A stretch of DNA of 64,000 nt from Aquitalea palustris (GCF_003693445.1 NZ_RFAR01000009.1:1-64000); one strand, 5' to 3'; numbered from the stretch's first letter, positions 8,833-17,816 are shown. Notes: generated by a model not told the origin, from the letters alone. Made by a program: numbers and translations.

Positions 8833-9831
8833 AATAATATAGACCCCCTGCTGCTGCGCCGGCTGGATCTGAACAGCCTGGTCGTGCTGCACACCCTGCT
8901 CACCACCCGCAGCGTCAGCCGGAGCGCCGACAAGCTGTGCCTGGGGCAGCCCGCGGTCAGCCATATCCTCAAGCATCTGCGCCAGCAACTGGCCGATGAG
9001 CTGCTGTGCCGCTATGGCCGCAGCATGGTGCTCACCCCATTGGCCGAATCATTGCTGCAGCCGCTGGGACAGTGGCTGCAACAAGGACAGCAGCTGCTGC
9101 AAGTGCATGCCTTCGATGTCCGCAGCATCAGGCAGACCGTGCGCCTGGCCATGCCCGATCTGCTGGAAGCCGCCCTGTTGCCAGCACTCATCATCGCGCT
9201 GCAAAAAGAAGCCCCCGGCCTCACCCTGGAAGTACAGGCCATGGCCTCACGCCAGGTTGAAGCGGCGCTGACCGACGGCCAGATTGATTGCGCCATCGGC
9301 TACTTTCCCCGGCTGCAAGGCCATGCCTGCCGGCAAATCATCCTGGACAGCCGCTTCATCTGCCTTTATCACCCGGACCAGCTGACACTGCCGGCCATGC
9401 TGAGCGCCAGCGCCGTGGCGCAAGCACCGCATATTTTCACCTCCTACACCGGAGAGAGCGCCGGCCTGATCGACGACTACCTGCGGCGGCACGGCCAGCA
9501 GCGGCGGATTCTGGCCAGCACGGCCAGCCTGCTGGCCATTCCCGGCATTCTCGAACAGGTCGCGGCTGTTTCGGTGTTGCCGGAAGTCATTGGCCCCATC
9601 GTCCAGCGCCACAGCCCCGGCCTGCACTGGCAGCCCATCACCGATGCGGCCCTGACCATTCCCATCGAGTTGCTGTGGCATCCCCGATTCAATACCGACC
9701 CCTTGCAGCAATTCCTGCGGCAACTGATCATCAGCCAGGCCGCCCTGTTGCAAGAAGCGATAGCCAGTTTCATTGCCGGCCCGCCAGGCCCAGTCACAGC
9801 ACATTTCCCACACCGTGCAGGACGCCGTTGA
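8830..9831 (+). CDS. LysR-family transcriptional regulator (NodD-like start)
   Basis: A 333-residue LysR-type regulator. It begins MNNIDPLLLRRLDLNSLVVL, the usual form of the NodD/LeuO-like branch, with the HTH at about residues 18-75 (TRSVSRSADKLCLGQPAVSH) and an effector domain to about 300; the last 25 residues are an unstructured tail. It is divergent from the MFS gene and converges on the lysO-like gene 18 bp downstream. It probably controls the MFS exporter. A dyad covers its start codon. Confidence 0.86.
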   Translation: MNNIDPLLLRRLDLNSLVVLHTLLTTRSVSRSADKLCLGQPAVSHILKHLRQQLADELLCRYGRSMVLTPLAESLLQPLGQWLQQGQQLLQVHAFDVRSIRQTVRLAMPDLLEAALLPALIIALQKEAPGLTLEVQAMASRQVEAALTDGQIDCAIGYFPRLQGHACRQIILDSRFICLYHPDQLTLPAMLSASAVAQAPHIFTSYTGESAGLIDDYLRRHGQQRRILASTASLLAIPGILEQVAAVSVLPEVIGPIVQRHSPGLHWQPITDAALTIPIELLWHPRFNTDPLQQFLRQLIISQAALLQEAIASFIAGPPGPVTAHFPHRAGRR

Positions 9832-9849
9832 CGTCTGCCCCCAGCCGAC

Positions 9850-10767
9850 TCAGCCAGTGACCGACAGGCAGACCATGATCAGCAGCGGGCTGAGCAGGGT
9901 CAGTACAAAACCGCTGATCAGCGCCAGCGACACATGCTGGCTGCCACACTGCTGGCGAATCAGCGGCAAGGTGGCATCCAACGCAGTGGCACCACAGATG
10001 CCGATGGCCTCGCGGCTGAAGCGCGCTCCCACCAGATACAACATGGCAATGGCAATCAGCTCGCGAAACAGGTCAACCAGCAAGGCGATGGCACCGTAAA
10101 CACTGCCCAGCTTGCTGCCGACCAGAATGCTGGACAGGGTCACCCAGCCAAAGCCGCTGGATAGCGCCAGCCCGGTCCATAGCCCCTGGCCGGTAAACAG
10201 GGCCGCCAGCAAGCCGCCAGCCAAGGACCCCGCCACCACCAGCAAGGGTACCGCCATCACCGCCGGGGCACGCCAGGCAGCGCCGAGTTTTACCCCCACC
10301 AGGTCGATACCGACCAGCACAATCAGCAGATAGAGCAATTGCGTGGTGGTGACAGCAGCCAGCCAGGGCAGCGGGTAGCTGCTTGCCATCACTCCGGCCG
10401 CCACCATGCCCAGCGCCAGCAGGCAGTCACGCAGCGCCTGCAATAGCTGCGGCCAGGACGCAGCTCCCCCCGGCATCGCCCCCTTGTCCTGATGCGGCCG
10501 TGGCAGGCAGCACAGGATCAGCCCCCACGGCAGCAGCGTTGTCAGCAAGGCAAACACCAGCGCAGTGCCCAGGGTCTGGCCCAGCCCGGCGGCCTCGGTC
10601 AGCACATGGCCGAACTCCTTGCCGCAAAAGAACAGCAAGAGCCAGATCAACGGAGTCAGCAGCCTGGCGGCATGGCGGGTGTGCTGGCGCGGCAAGGCAC
10701 GCCCAACACCATAGCCGGCCAGCAAGGCCAGCAGGATGGGAAGGATGGCCGCCAGAATCAGCTGCAT
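9850..10767 (-). CDS. LysO-type lysine exporter family protein
   Basis: A 305-residue polytopic membrane protein. The C-terminal half contains family-typical stretches (ALSSGFGWVTLSSILVG, YGAIALLVDLFRELIAIAML, GATALDATLPLIRQQ) seen in the YbjE/LysO (DUF340) lysine exporters of enterobacteria. The N-terminal part (LLALLAGYGVG, LIWLLLFFCGKEFG) also fits. Assignment to lysine export is by family similarity from memory. It is divergent from the LysR gene at 10982 and converges with the previous LysR gene. Confidence 0.82.
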   Translation of the reverse strand: MQLILAAILPILLALLAGYGVGRALPRQHTRHAARLLTPLIWLLLFFCGKEFGHVLTEAAGLGQTLGTALVFALLTTLLPWGLILCCLPRPHQDKGAMPGGAASWPQLLQALRDCLLALGMVAAGVMASSYPLPWLAAVTTTQLLYLLIVLVGIDLVGVKLGAAWRAPAVMAVPLLVVAGSLAGGLLAALFTGQGLWTGLALSSGFGWVTLSSILVGSKLGSVYGAIALLVDLFRELIAIAMLYLVGARFSREAIGICGATALDATLPLIRQQCGSQHVSLALISGFVLTLLSPLLIMVCLSVTG

Positions 10768-10981
10768 GGCCGGCCTGCCCTGCTCATGCCACTGGCGGCA
10801 TGCCGCTGCGCCAGTGGCCTTATTGTGTGGTGCTGCATGAAATTCTCCTGTTGCAGCGTCGGTAGCTGCGGTTCAAGCCGCCAGTATTCAGCAGGCGGGC
10901 CATCACAGGAATGAACAAGATTTGCTTTCAGAATTCCATAATGCGGAATAATCTGCTGGCAGAGCCACACAGGAGCCCATC

Positions 10982-11896
10982 ATGCTGAACCGGCTGGAAA
11001 TGCTGCGCATCTTCTGCTGCGCCGCCGAGGCGCGCAATTTCAAGGAAGCGGCCCAGCAATTGGGTATCTCGCCGCAGGCGGTCACCCGCGCCATCCAGCA
11101 GCTGGAAAGCCAGCTGGGCGAATTGCTGTTTCACCGCAATACCCGGCAATGCCGGGTCACCCGTGCCGGCGAGCGGCTGGCGGCCCAGGCCAGGCTGAGT
11201 GTCGAAGGCATAGACAGCCTGTTCCGCCAGGCCGAAGACAGCGCCACCCAGCCGGTGGAAGGGCATGTACGGCTGACCGCGCCGGAAGCCATCGGCCAGG
11301 CCAGCCTGGTAGACAGCCTGGCACGCTTGCGCCAGCAACATCCCGGCCTGCGCTTCGAACTGCATCTGGAAGACGATGAAACCAATGTGGTGGACGAGCA
11401 GATCGACATCGGCATCCGCCACGGCCTGATCCGCGACAGCCGTTTTGTCGCCCGCCAGGTAGCCGAAGTGCGCTTTTTCATGGTGGCCGCCCCCGCCCTG
11501 CTGCAACAGACCGGCCGCCCGCAAAGCCTTGCCGAGCTGCAAGCGCAGCCAGTAGTCAGCACCATAGACCAGCGCACCGGTCGCCCCTGGCCCTGGTTTT
11601 TCCGGCAGGACGCACAATGGATCCCGCGTGAGCCAGCCTTGCTTGGCAACAGCACGCAAGCCGAGTGCGCCGCCGCGCTGGCTGGCCTCGGCTTTGCCCA
11701 GCTGCCCGGCTTTATCGCCATACCGCATCTGCGCCAGGGCACGCTGTGCGAAGTGCTGCCGGCGCTGGCTCCCATGCCGTGGGCGCTGAGTGTGTACCGG
11801 CCACAGCGCAGCCCGGTGCCGCCGCGCATTCGTGCGGTGTACGACTGGCTGGTCAAGGATTTTTCCAATCCAGACTTCTTCCCGGCCAGCCCCTGA
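10982..11896 (+). CDS. LysR-family transcriptional regulator (CrgA-like)
   Basis: A 304-residue LysR-type regulator with HTH at about residues 10-60 (FKEAAQQLGISPQAVTRAIQ) and a substrate-binding-like domain (about 90-290). Segments such as GHVRLTAPEAIG and DIGIRHGLIRDSRFVARQ are typical of the CrgA-like group. AGGAG 8 bases before the ATG supports the start. It is divergent from the LysO-like exporter (214-bp gap) and could control it, or the MFS gene that converges on it. Confidence 0.87.
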   Translation: MLNRLEMLRIFCCAAEARNFKEAAQQLGISPQAVTRAIQQLESQLGELLFHRNTRQCRVTRAGERLAAQARLSVEGIDSLFRQAEDSATQPVEGHVRLTAPEAIGQASLVDSLARLRQQHPGLRFELHLEDDETNVVDEQIDIGIRHGLIRDSRFVARQVAEVRFFMVAAPALLQQTGRPQSLAELQAQPVVSTIDQRTGRPWPWFFRQDAQWIPREPALLGNSTQAECAAALAGLGFAQLPGFIAIPHLRQGTLCEVLPALAPMPWALSVYRPQRSPVPPRIRAVYDWLVKDFSNPDFFPASP

Positions 11897-11916
11897 GCAC
11901 ACAGGCCGGTCCGCAG

Positions 11917-13128
11917 TCAGCGCCAGCGCACCAGCAAGGCCAGCAGTGCAAGAACAGTACTCATGCCGGTCACCGCCAGCCAGCCCCATTGCGCCAGCAA
12001 CAGACTGCCGCCAATGGCACCGCCTGCCATGCCGATGAAAATACCAACAAACAGTACTGCGTTAAGCCGGCTGCGGGCTGCGGGCTCAATGCCGTACACG
12101 ATGGTTTGATGGGCAATCAGGGCTGCTTGCACACCCAGATCAAAGCCGATGGCCCCCACGCCCAGCAACCACAGCTGCGCAGCAGGTGTCAGCCAGGGCG
12201 CCAGGCACAGCACAGCAAACGCGATGGCGGTAAGCCCGGCCCCCAGCCGGGTCACCATGGCCGGGCCATGGCGATCTGCCAATTGCCCGGCCAGCGGGGC
12301 GGCCAGTGCTCCGGCAGCACCGGCCAGACCAAAACTGCCGGCAGCGGCACTCCCCAAATGAAATGGTGCGGCATGCAGCATGATGGCCAGCGTGGACCAG
12401 AAGGCACTAAAAGCCATGGACAGCAGCCCCTGGGCCAGCGCGGCCTGGCGCAATGCAGCATGCCGGCGCAGCAAATCCCACAGCGAAGCCAGCAGCCGGG
12501 CATACGACAGGGTTGTGGTCGGGGCAAAGCCGGGCAGCCAGCGCCATGCGGCCGCGGCAATCAATGCCACCCCCGCAGCCGCCAGCAGAAACATGCTGCG
12601 CCAGCCCGCCTGCTCGGCCACCAGCCCGCTCACCACACGCGACAGCAGTATTCCCAGCAACAGGCCGGTCATGACCGTGCCCACCACCTTGCCACGGCTG
12701 TGCTCATGCGCCAGGGTAGCGGCCGCCGGCACAATATCCTGCGCCACGGTAGCCGTCAGCCCGACAACCAGGCTGGCCACCAGCAAAAACGGCAGCGACG
12801 GTGCCAATGCACAGGCCAGCAAGGCTAGCACCAGCAATAGCGACTTCAGCACGATGATACGACGGCGGTCATGGCGGTCACCCAACGGTGCCAGCAGCAG
12901 AATCCCCAGCGCATAGCCCAGTTGGGTCAGCGTGGGAACCAGCCCGATGTCGCGGCTGCTGGCACCGATGGACCCCGCCAGCACGCCCAGCATCGGCTGG
13001 CTGTAATACAGCGAAGCCACCGACAAGCCGGCGCCGGTGGCCAGCAACAAGGTCAGCGCCCGTCCCGGCTGCTGCGCTGCGACCTGGCCTGCGCCAGCCT
13101 GCTCATGCGTTTCATGGATGATGGTCAT
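11917..13128 (-). CDS. MFS transporter (12-helix, drug/sugar efflux type)
   Basis: A 403-residue major facilitator protein. The motif between helices 2 and 3, LLAPLGDRHDRRRIIVLKSLL, is the MFS motif A (GDRxxRR) and the helix 4-5 region contains GKVVGTVMTGLLLGILLSR (motif C-like). The start at 13128 (MTIIHETHEQ) is preceded by GGAG 10 bases upstream; the longer reading frame has no supporting site. It is divergent from a LysR gene with 96 bp between them, so it is likely controlled by it. Substrate unknown. Confidence 0.87.
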   Translation of the reverse strand: MTIIHETHEQAGAGQVAAQQPGRALTLLLATGAGLSVASLYYSQPMLGVLAGSIGASSRDIGLVPTLTQLGYALGILLLAPLGDRHDRRRIIVLKSLLLVLALLACALAPSLPFLLVASLVVGLTATVAQDIVPAAATLAHEHSRGKVVGTVMTGLLLGILLSRVVSGLVAEQAGWRSMFLLAAAGVALIAAAAWRWLPGFAPTTTLSYARLLASLWDLLRRHAALRQAALAQGLLSMAFSAFWSTLAIMLHAAPFHLGSAAAGSFGLAGAAGALAAPLAGQLADRHGPAMVTRLGAGLTAIAFAVLCLAPWLTPAAQLWLLGVGAIGFDLGVQAALIAHQTIVYGIEPAARSRLNAVLFVGIFIGMAGGAIGGSLLLAQWGWLAVTGMSTVLALLALLVRWR

Positions 13129-13224
13129 GTTGTAGCACTCCGTAAGAAGAATGGAGTGCAGTGTGCATGCAATGGCAGCAAGGATGTAGCAGGCTGACAT
13201 GCAGATCTGTTATACATTCAACGT

Positions 13225-14211
13225 ATGAAAAAAGCCGTCATCACCACCCATGGCACATCCCCGTCGCGGGTAAGCGATCACCTGCAATCAGCCAGTGCCG
13301 GCGACCGGCTCGCACTGATGCAAACCTTTGTGCGCATCGTTGAAGCGGGCAATCTGTCGGCAGCCGCCCAGCAGCTGGGCACCACCCAGCCCACGGTCAG
13401 CCGTCGTTTGCAGACGCTGGAAAAATCACTCGGCGTACGCCTGTTGCAGCGTTCCACCCACACCATGCGCCTGACCATGGACGGCGAGCGCTGCTTTGCC
13501 CGGGCCAAGGAATTGCTCTCCAGCTGGGACGCCTTCGAATCCGAACTGCGCGGGGCTGGCGAACAACCGGAGGGCGTGCTGCGGGTCGTGGCACCCCATG
13601 CCTTCGGCCAGGAAAAATTGATCGCCCCGCTGGCAAGCTATTTGCGACGCTATCCACGCATGCGGGTGGAGTGGCTGCTGCATGACGACTCTGCCATTCA
13701 GGACTTCATCAGCTCCGGCATCGACTGTGCCATCCAGGTGGGTGAGATCACCGACTCTTCGCTGGTTGCCATCAGGCTGGCGGAAGTACCGCGCATCGTG
13801 GTGGCCGCGCCCTCCCTGCTGAGCAGCACCATGCCGCCGCGCACGCCGGCAGATCTGGCCAGCCTGCCCTGGCTGGCCCTGCGCACCTATTACCGCCATG
13901 AAGTCCGGCTACGCCATCTGGCCAGCGGCGAAGAACAAACCATTCCCATTGAGCCGCTCATCAGCACCGACAGCCTGTACGCGCTACGTAGTGCAGCAGT
14001 CATGGGACTGGGCGTGGGTGTCGGCTCAGCCTGGGTCATGACTGAAGACCTGGCAGCCGGCCGCTTGCAGCAAGTGCTGCCGGAGTGGCAAGCCGCGCCC
14101 TTGCCAGTCAGCCTGGTTTATCCCTATAGCCGCTTCTATCCGGCGCGCTTGCGCTGCTTCATGGAAGTGATGCGCGCGGCATTGCCGCAGGCGATTGCGC
14201 CAACGACCTAG
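13225..14211 (+). CDS. LysR-family transcriptional regulator
   Basis: A 328-residue LysR-type regulator. The HTH is at about residues 30-90 (FVRIVEAGNLSAAAQQLGTT, then SRRLQTLEKSLGVRLL), which places an unusual 30-residue tail before the HTH; an internal ATG at 13318 would give the standard start, but neither has a clear ribosome-binding site. An ATAC-N7-GTAT dyad (13212-13226) overlaps the chosen ATG, reminiscent of the dyad over the start of the LysR gene at 8830. It is divergent from the MFS gene at 11917-13128 and probably regulates it. Confidence 0.86.
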   Translation: MKKAVITTHGTSPSRVSDHLQSASAGDRLALMQTFVRIVEAGNLSAAAQQLGTTQPTVSRRLQTLEKSLGVRLLQRSTHTMRLTMDGERCFARAKELLSSWDAFESELRGAGEQPEGVLRVVAPHAFGQEKLIAPLASYLRRYPRMRVEWLLHDDSAIQDFISSGIDCAIQVGEITDSSLVAIRLAEVPRIVVAAPSLLSSTMPPRTPADLASLPWLALRTYYRHEVRLRHLASGEEQTIPIEPLISTDSLYALRSAAVMGLGVGVGSAWVMTEDLAAGRLQQVLPEWQAAPLPVSLVYPYSRFYPARLRCFMEVMRAALPQAIAPTT

Positions 14212-14256
14212 CGCGCAGCAGTTTTACTGCATGGGGCCATCATCTTGAGCAAGCTG

Positions 14257-14276
14257 GCATAGCTGCAACGCTATGC
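14257..14276. other. Perfect hairpin, role unknown
   Basis: GCATAGC-TGCAAC-GCTATGC, 7-bp arms with a 6-base loop, 46 bp after the LysR stop. There is no T-run, so it is not a classic terminator. A second perfect dyad, GCTGTTT-TAAT-AAACAGC, lies at 14396-14413 directly before the nemR promoter. The 239-bp gap between the LysR gene and nemR holds no gene. Confidence 0.4.
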
Positions 14277-14413
14277 AATACCACGGCAGGAAAGGCCAGC
14301 ACTGCCCGCCCAGGCGCATGCAGCATGCGGCTGACGCCCCTTCCGGGCAGCCAGGCTGCACATGCGCGGACAGCCCATCCGGCAAATCCGCACACGCTGT
14401 TTTAATAAACAGC

Positions 14414-14443
14414 TTGCAAACTAGACGACTGGTCTAGTACTAT
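14414..14443 (+). promoter_or_regulatory. nemR promoter with NemR-type operator in the spacer
   Basis: A -35 TTGCAA (14414-14419) and -10 TACTAT (14438-14443) are 18 bp apart. The spacer is filled by CTAGAC-GACTG-GTCTAG (14421-14437), a perfect dyad. The core TAGACGACTGGTCTA matches the NemR box form known from E. coli (TAGAC...GTCTA). Transcription would start at or just before the ATG at 14451, giving a nearly leaderless mRNA. A binding repressor here would block RNA polymerase directly. Confidence 0.75.
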
Positions 14444-14450
14444 CCACTGC

Positions 14451-15074
14451 ATGTCACGACCCAGCCAGTTTTCCGATACCCGCGAACACCTGCTTGCCAC
14501 CGGAGAGTCCATCATCCTCGGCAAGGGGTTTTCTGCTGTTGGCCTGGCCGAAATCCTCGGCTGTGCCGGCGTGCCCAAGGGCTCGTTCTACCACTACTTC
14601 CGTTCCAAGGAAGGTTTCGGGGTGGAAATGCTGCGGCGTTACTTCGAACATTACGATGCCCGCCTGTTGCAGGCGCTGGCGGTAGATCAGGGCAATGCCC
14701 GCGACTGTCTGCTGGGCTATTTTTCCGGCTGGCTGGACCGCCACCAGCAATGTGAAGAAGGTAATCAGAGCTGTCTGGCCATCAAGCTGGCGGCCGAGGT
14801 GTCCGACCTGTCCGAGCCCATGCGCGAAGCGCTGGCCGAGGGCATGGGCCGGGTGGTGCTGCGGCTGTCCGACTGTATCCGCCGTGGCCAGCAGGAAGGC
14901 AGCCTGTGTACCCGGCTACCGGCCGAAGACACCGCCGGCAGCCTGTACAGCCTGTGGGTAGGGGCTGCGCTGTTGTTCAAGGTGCAGCACACCCAGCAAC
15001 CGATGCAGCAGGCGCTGGCGCTGACCGCAGCCCTGCTCAAGCAAAGCGACTGTACACCGCCAGCCAGTTCCTGA
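14451..15074 (+). CDS. nemR: NemR-type TetR repressor (electrophile sensor)
   Basis: A 207-residue TetR-family repressor. The N-terminal region (DTREHLLATGESIILGKGFS, PKGSFYHYFRSKEGFGVEML) closely follows E. coli NemR, which senses HOCl, quinones, N-ethylmaleimide and methylglyoxal by cysteine modification. The key sensor cysteine is retained: Cys108 in NQSCLAIKLAAEVSDLSE aligns with E. coli Cys106. Other cysteines are at 38, 86 and 101. Its operator lies in its own promoter, and a second copy controls the next operon, which includes nemA. Strong assignment. Confidence 0.9.
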   Translation: MSRPSQFSDTREHLLATGESIILGKGFSAVGLAEILGCAGVPKGSFYHYFRSKEGFGVEMLRRYFEHYDARLLQALAVDQGNARDCLLGYFSGWLDRHQQCEEGNQSCLAIKLAAEVSDLSEPMREALAEGMGRVVLRLSDCIRRGQQEGSLCTRLPAEDTAGSLYSLWVGAALLFKVQHTQQPMQQALALTAALLKQSDCTPPASS

Positions 15075-15095
15075 AGCCTGGCATGGCTTGAAGTC

Positions 15096-15119
15096 CCCGC
15101 CCGAGCGGCGGGTATTTTT
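15096..15119 (+). terminator. Rho-independent terminator after nemR
   Basis: Stem CCCGCC / GGCGGG with loop CGAGC, followed by TATTTTT. The T-tract runs straight into the -35 hexamer TTGACA (15118-15123) of the next promoter, so terminator and promoter overlap. Confidence 0.8.
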
Positions 15120-15149
15120 GACACAGCGACTAGACGACCGGTCTATTTA
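15118..15149 (+). promoter_or_regulatory. Promoter of the nitroreductase-nemA operon with NemR-type operator
   Basis: A consensus -35 TTGACA (15118-15123) is followed by the dyad TAGAC-GACCG-GTCTA (15131-15145), which differs at one base from the 15-bp core in the nemR promoter. A weak -10 (TCTATT at 15142 or TATTTA at 15144) overlaps its end. A repressor bound here would cover the spacer and -10. Sharing the operator links this operon to NemR. Confidence 0.75.
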
Positions 15150-15173
15150 TTTTCACCCACACGGGAGAATGCC

Positions 15174-15914
15174 ATGAACAGCACACTGGAATTGATGCAA
15201 CAACACCGCAGTGTCCGCAGCTATCAGGACAAGCCCATCCCCGCCGCAGTACTGGATGCGGTACTGGACGCCGCCTGGAAAGGCCCCACCTCCATCAACG
15301 GCCAGCAGGTGTCGCTGGTGGTGGTGCAGGACGCAGCCCGCCGCCAGCAGATTGCCGAGATTGCCGGTGGCCAGCCGTGGATTGCCCAGGCTCCGGTGTT
15401 TGTCACCCTGGTGGTGGATTTCTACAAGACCCGGCTGGGCGTGGAAGCTGCCGGTGCCAAGCAGGTGATTCAGGACAGCGTGGAAGGCTTTGCCGTGGGT
15501 GCTGTGGATGCCGGCATCGCCCTGGGCAACCTGATGACCGCCGCCCGCGCCGCCGGCCTGGGCGTGGTGCCCATCGGCGGCATCCGCCGCAATCCGCAAG
15601 CCATGATCGACCTGCTGCAATTGCCGGAATACACCTTCCCCATTGCCGGCGTGGTTATCGGCTATACCGATCAGGACAGCAACATCAAGCCGCGCCTGCC
15701 GCGTGAGAGCTTTGTCCACCACGAACACTACCAGGCAGCACAGCTGCCGGAGCAGATCCGCCAATACGACCAGACGCTGGCCAGCTACTGGCAGCAGATC
15801 GGCCGCCCGGATGGCCTGCCATGGAGCGCCAATACCGCCCAGTACTACCAGAATGTGTATTTCCCCGATGTCGCTCCGCTTGCCCGCAAACAGGGCTTTG
15901 GTTTTGATCGCTAA
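15174..15914 (+). CDS. NfsA-like NADPH-dependent flavin nitroreductase
   Basis: A 246-residue FMN enzyme of the NfsA/FRP group. It starts MNSTLELMQQHRSVRSYQDK, the typical nitroreductase R-S-(V/I)-R motif, and carries 'WKGPTSINGQQVSLVVVQD', 'GIALGNLMTAARAAGLGVVPIGGIR' and a C-terminal 'PRLPRESFVHHE' characteristic of NfsA-type proteins. It would reduce nitroaromatics and quinones by two-electron transfer. It is the first gene of the operon behind the second NemR box, 31 bp before nemA. Ribosome-binding site: GGGAG 9 bases upstream. Confidence 0.88.
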   Translation: MNSTLELMQQHRSVRSYQDKPIPAAVLDAVLDAAWKGPTSINGQQVSLVVVQDAARRQQIAEIAGGQPWIAQAPVFVTLVVDFYKTRLGVEAAGAKQVIQDSVEGFAVGAVDAGIALGNLMTAARAAGLGVVPIGGIRRNPQAMIDLLQLPEYTFPIAGVVIGYTDQDSNIKPRLPRESFVHHEHYQAAQLPEQIRQYDQTLASYWQQIGRPDGLPWSANTAQYYQNVYFPDVAPLARKQGFGFDR

Positions 15915-15945
15915 TCATTTCATCTGCATACGAAAGGTCTGATTC

Positions 15946-17046
15946 ATGAGCCTGGATAAACTGTTTACCCCGCTGCAAGTGGGTGCCGTCACCCTCAACA
16001 ACCGTGTGGCCATGGCCCCGCTCACCCGCCTGCGCAATACCGAGCCGGGCGATGTCCCCACCGACTTGTCGGTGCAGTACTACACCCAGCGCGCCAGTGC
16101 CGGCCTGATCATTGCCGAAGGCACCCATATCTCGCGCACGGCCAAGGGCTATGCCGGCGCACCGGGCATTTATAGCGAAGAGCAAGTTGCTGCCTGGAGC
16201 AAGGTGAATGCATCCGTTCACGCAGCCGGTGGCAAGACCGCGCTGCAGCTGTGGCATACCGGCCGCATCTCGCACCGCTCCTTGCAGCCGGATGGCGAAG
16301 CCCCGGTAGCCCCGTCGGCCATCCGCGCCGAGAGCAATACCAATGTGCGCCAGCCGGATGGCAGCCTGGCCCGCGTACCCTGCGACGAGCCGCGTGCACT
16401 GGAAGTGTCCGAGCTGGCCGACATTCTGGAAGACTACCGCCGCGCTACCGACAATGCCCGCCGCGCCGGCTTTGACCTGGTGGAAATCCACGGCGCCCAC
16501 GGCTATCTGCTCGACCAGTTCCTGTCGCCGGAAGCCAATGTACGTACCGACGCCTACGGTGGCAGCGTGGAAAATCGCGCCCGCTTCCTGCTGGAAGTAG
16601 TGGATGCCGTGGTGGCCGAATGGGATGCCGCACACGTGGGCATCCGCATTTCGCCGCTGGGCGTGTTCAATGGCCTGTCCAATGTAGAAGAACAGGACAT
16701 CGCGCTGTATGTGATCGAAGAGCTGGCCAAGCGCAAGCTGGCTTTCCTGCACATTTCCGAACCGGACTGGGCCGGTGGCCCGGCGCTGAGCGAGGCCTTC
16801 CGCCAGGAAATCCGCAAGCGCTATCCGGGGGTGATCATCGCCGCTGGTGGCTATAGCGCGGAAAAAGCAGAAAAACTGATTGGCGAAGGCTATATCGATG
16901 CCGTGGCCTTTGGCCGCAGCTATATCGCCAACCCGGACCTGGTGGAACGCCTGCAAGCCGGTGCCGCGCTGAACACGCCGGACGCCTCCACCTTCTACGG
17001 TGGCGATGCACGGGGCTATACCGACTACCCGACGCTGAACAACTGA
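15946..17046 (+). CDS. nemA: N-ethylmaleimide reductase (old yellow enzyme)
   Basis: A 366-residue FMN ene-reductase. It starts [23 protein letters not shown], the old yellow enzyme N-terminus, and shows [35 protein letters not shown] (the substrate-binding His/Asn region HGAHG) and [14 protein letters not shown]. It reduces electrophilic alkenes, nitro compounds and N-ethylmaleimide. In E. coli nemA is the main target of NemR, and the operator-controlled operon here preserves that link. Length equals E. coli NemA (365). Confidence 0.95.
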   Translation: MSLDKLFTPLQVGAVTLNNRVAMAPLTRLRNTEPGDVPTDLSVQYYTQRASAGLIIAEGTHISRTAKGYAGAPGIYSEEQVAAWSKVNASVHAAGGKTALQLWHTGRISHRSLQPDGEAPVAPSAIRAESNTNVRQPDGSLARVPCDEPRALEVSELADILEDYRRATDNARRAGFDLVEIHGAHGYLLDQFLSPEANVRTDAYGGSVENRARFLLEVVDAVVAEWDAAHVGIRISPLGVFNGLSNVEEQDIALYVIEELAKRKLAFLHISEPDWAGGPALSEAFRQEIRKRYPGVIIAAGGYSAEKAEKLIGEGYIDAVAFGRSYIANPDLVERLQAGAALNTPDASTFYGGDARGYTDYPTLNN

Positions 17047-17115
17047 AGCTGAATCAGCAATAGCACATGGCCGGGCCGGCTACACGGCCCGGCACACCCC
17101 ACACGAGAGCACCCC

Positions 17116-17793
17116 ATGAAAAAAGTCCTGTTTATCCTTACCAGCCACGACACGCTGGGCAACACCGGCCACAAAACCGGTTTCTGGATCGAAGAATTCG
17201 CCGCGCCCTACTACGCGCTGGCCGACAAGGGTGTTGCCATCACCCTGGCCTCACCCAAGGGTGGCCAGCCGCCCATCGACCCCAAGAGCGCCGACCCGGC
17301 CTTCAGTACCCCGGCCACCGAACGCTTCAACCAGGACGCCGCCCTACAAGCCGTACTGGCCAATACCGTGGCACTGGACAGCGTAAACGCCGGTGATTTC
17401 GACGCCGTGTTCTACCCCGGTGGTCATGGCCCGCTGTGGGATCTGGTCGACAACAGCGCTTCCATCGCGCTGATCGAAGCCTTTATTGCTGCCGACAAGC
17501 CGGTAGCCGCCGTGTGCCATGCCTCGGCGGTACTGGTGAATGCCCGCGATGCCGCAGGCCAGCCGCTGGTGGCCGGGCGCAAGGTCACCGGTTTTTCCAA
17601 TACCGAAGAAGACGCGGTTCAACTGACCGCCATCGTGCCGCTGCTGGTGGAAGACGCGCTGCAAGCCAAGGGAGGCATCTATGAGAAAGGCCCGGACTGG
17701 GGCGTATTCGTACGTGAAGACGGCCTGCTGATTACCGGCCAGAACCCGGCCTCGTCCGAACTGGTGGCAGAAAAACTGCTGGCACGGCTGTAA
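17116..17793 (+). CDS. DJ-1/PfpI family protein (possible glyoxalase III / deglycase)
   Basis: A 225-residue type-1 glutamine amidotransferase-like protein. The nucleophile elbow AAVCHASAVL places Cys134-His135 in the Hsp31/ThiJ arrangement, with an early acidic residue (Glu26-Glu27 in FWIEEFAAPYYAL). Relatives of this form convert methylglyoxal to lactate without glutathione. It is the third gene of the NemR-controlled operon. In E. coli the same operon ends with gloA, so this gene may take over dicarbonyl removal. The exact activity is an inference. GAGAG precedes the ATG. Confidence 0.85.
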   Translation: MKKVLFILTSHDTLGNTGHKTGFWIEEFAAPYYALADKGVAITLASPKGGQPPIDPKSADPAFSTPATERFNQDAALQAVLANTVALDSVNAGDFDAVFYPGGHGPLWDLVDNSASIALIEAFIAADKPVAAVCHASAVLVNARDAAGQPLVAGRKVTGFSNTEEDAVQLTAIVPLLVEDALQAKGGIYEKGPDWGVFVREDGLLITGQNPASSELVAEKLLARL

Positions 17794-17816
17794 GACAGTC
17801 CCCCCGCGCCCTGCCC

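Noticed and set aside
17070-17093. GCCGGGCC / GGCCCGGC hairpin between nemA and the DJ-1 gene as a terminator
   Set aside because: No T-run follows and the downstream gene is closely spaced in the same operon; probably only an mRNA structure.
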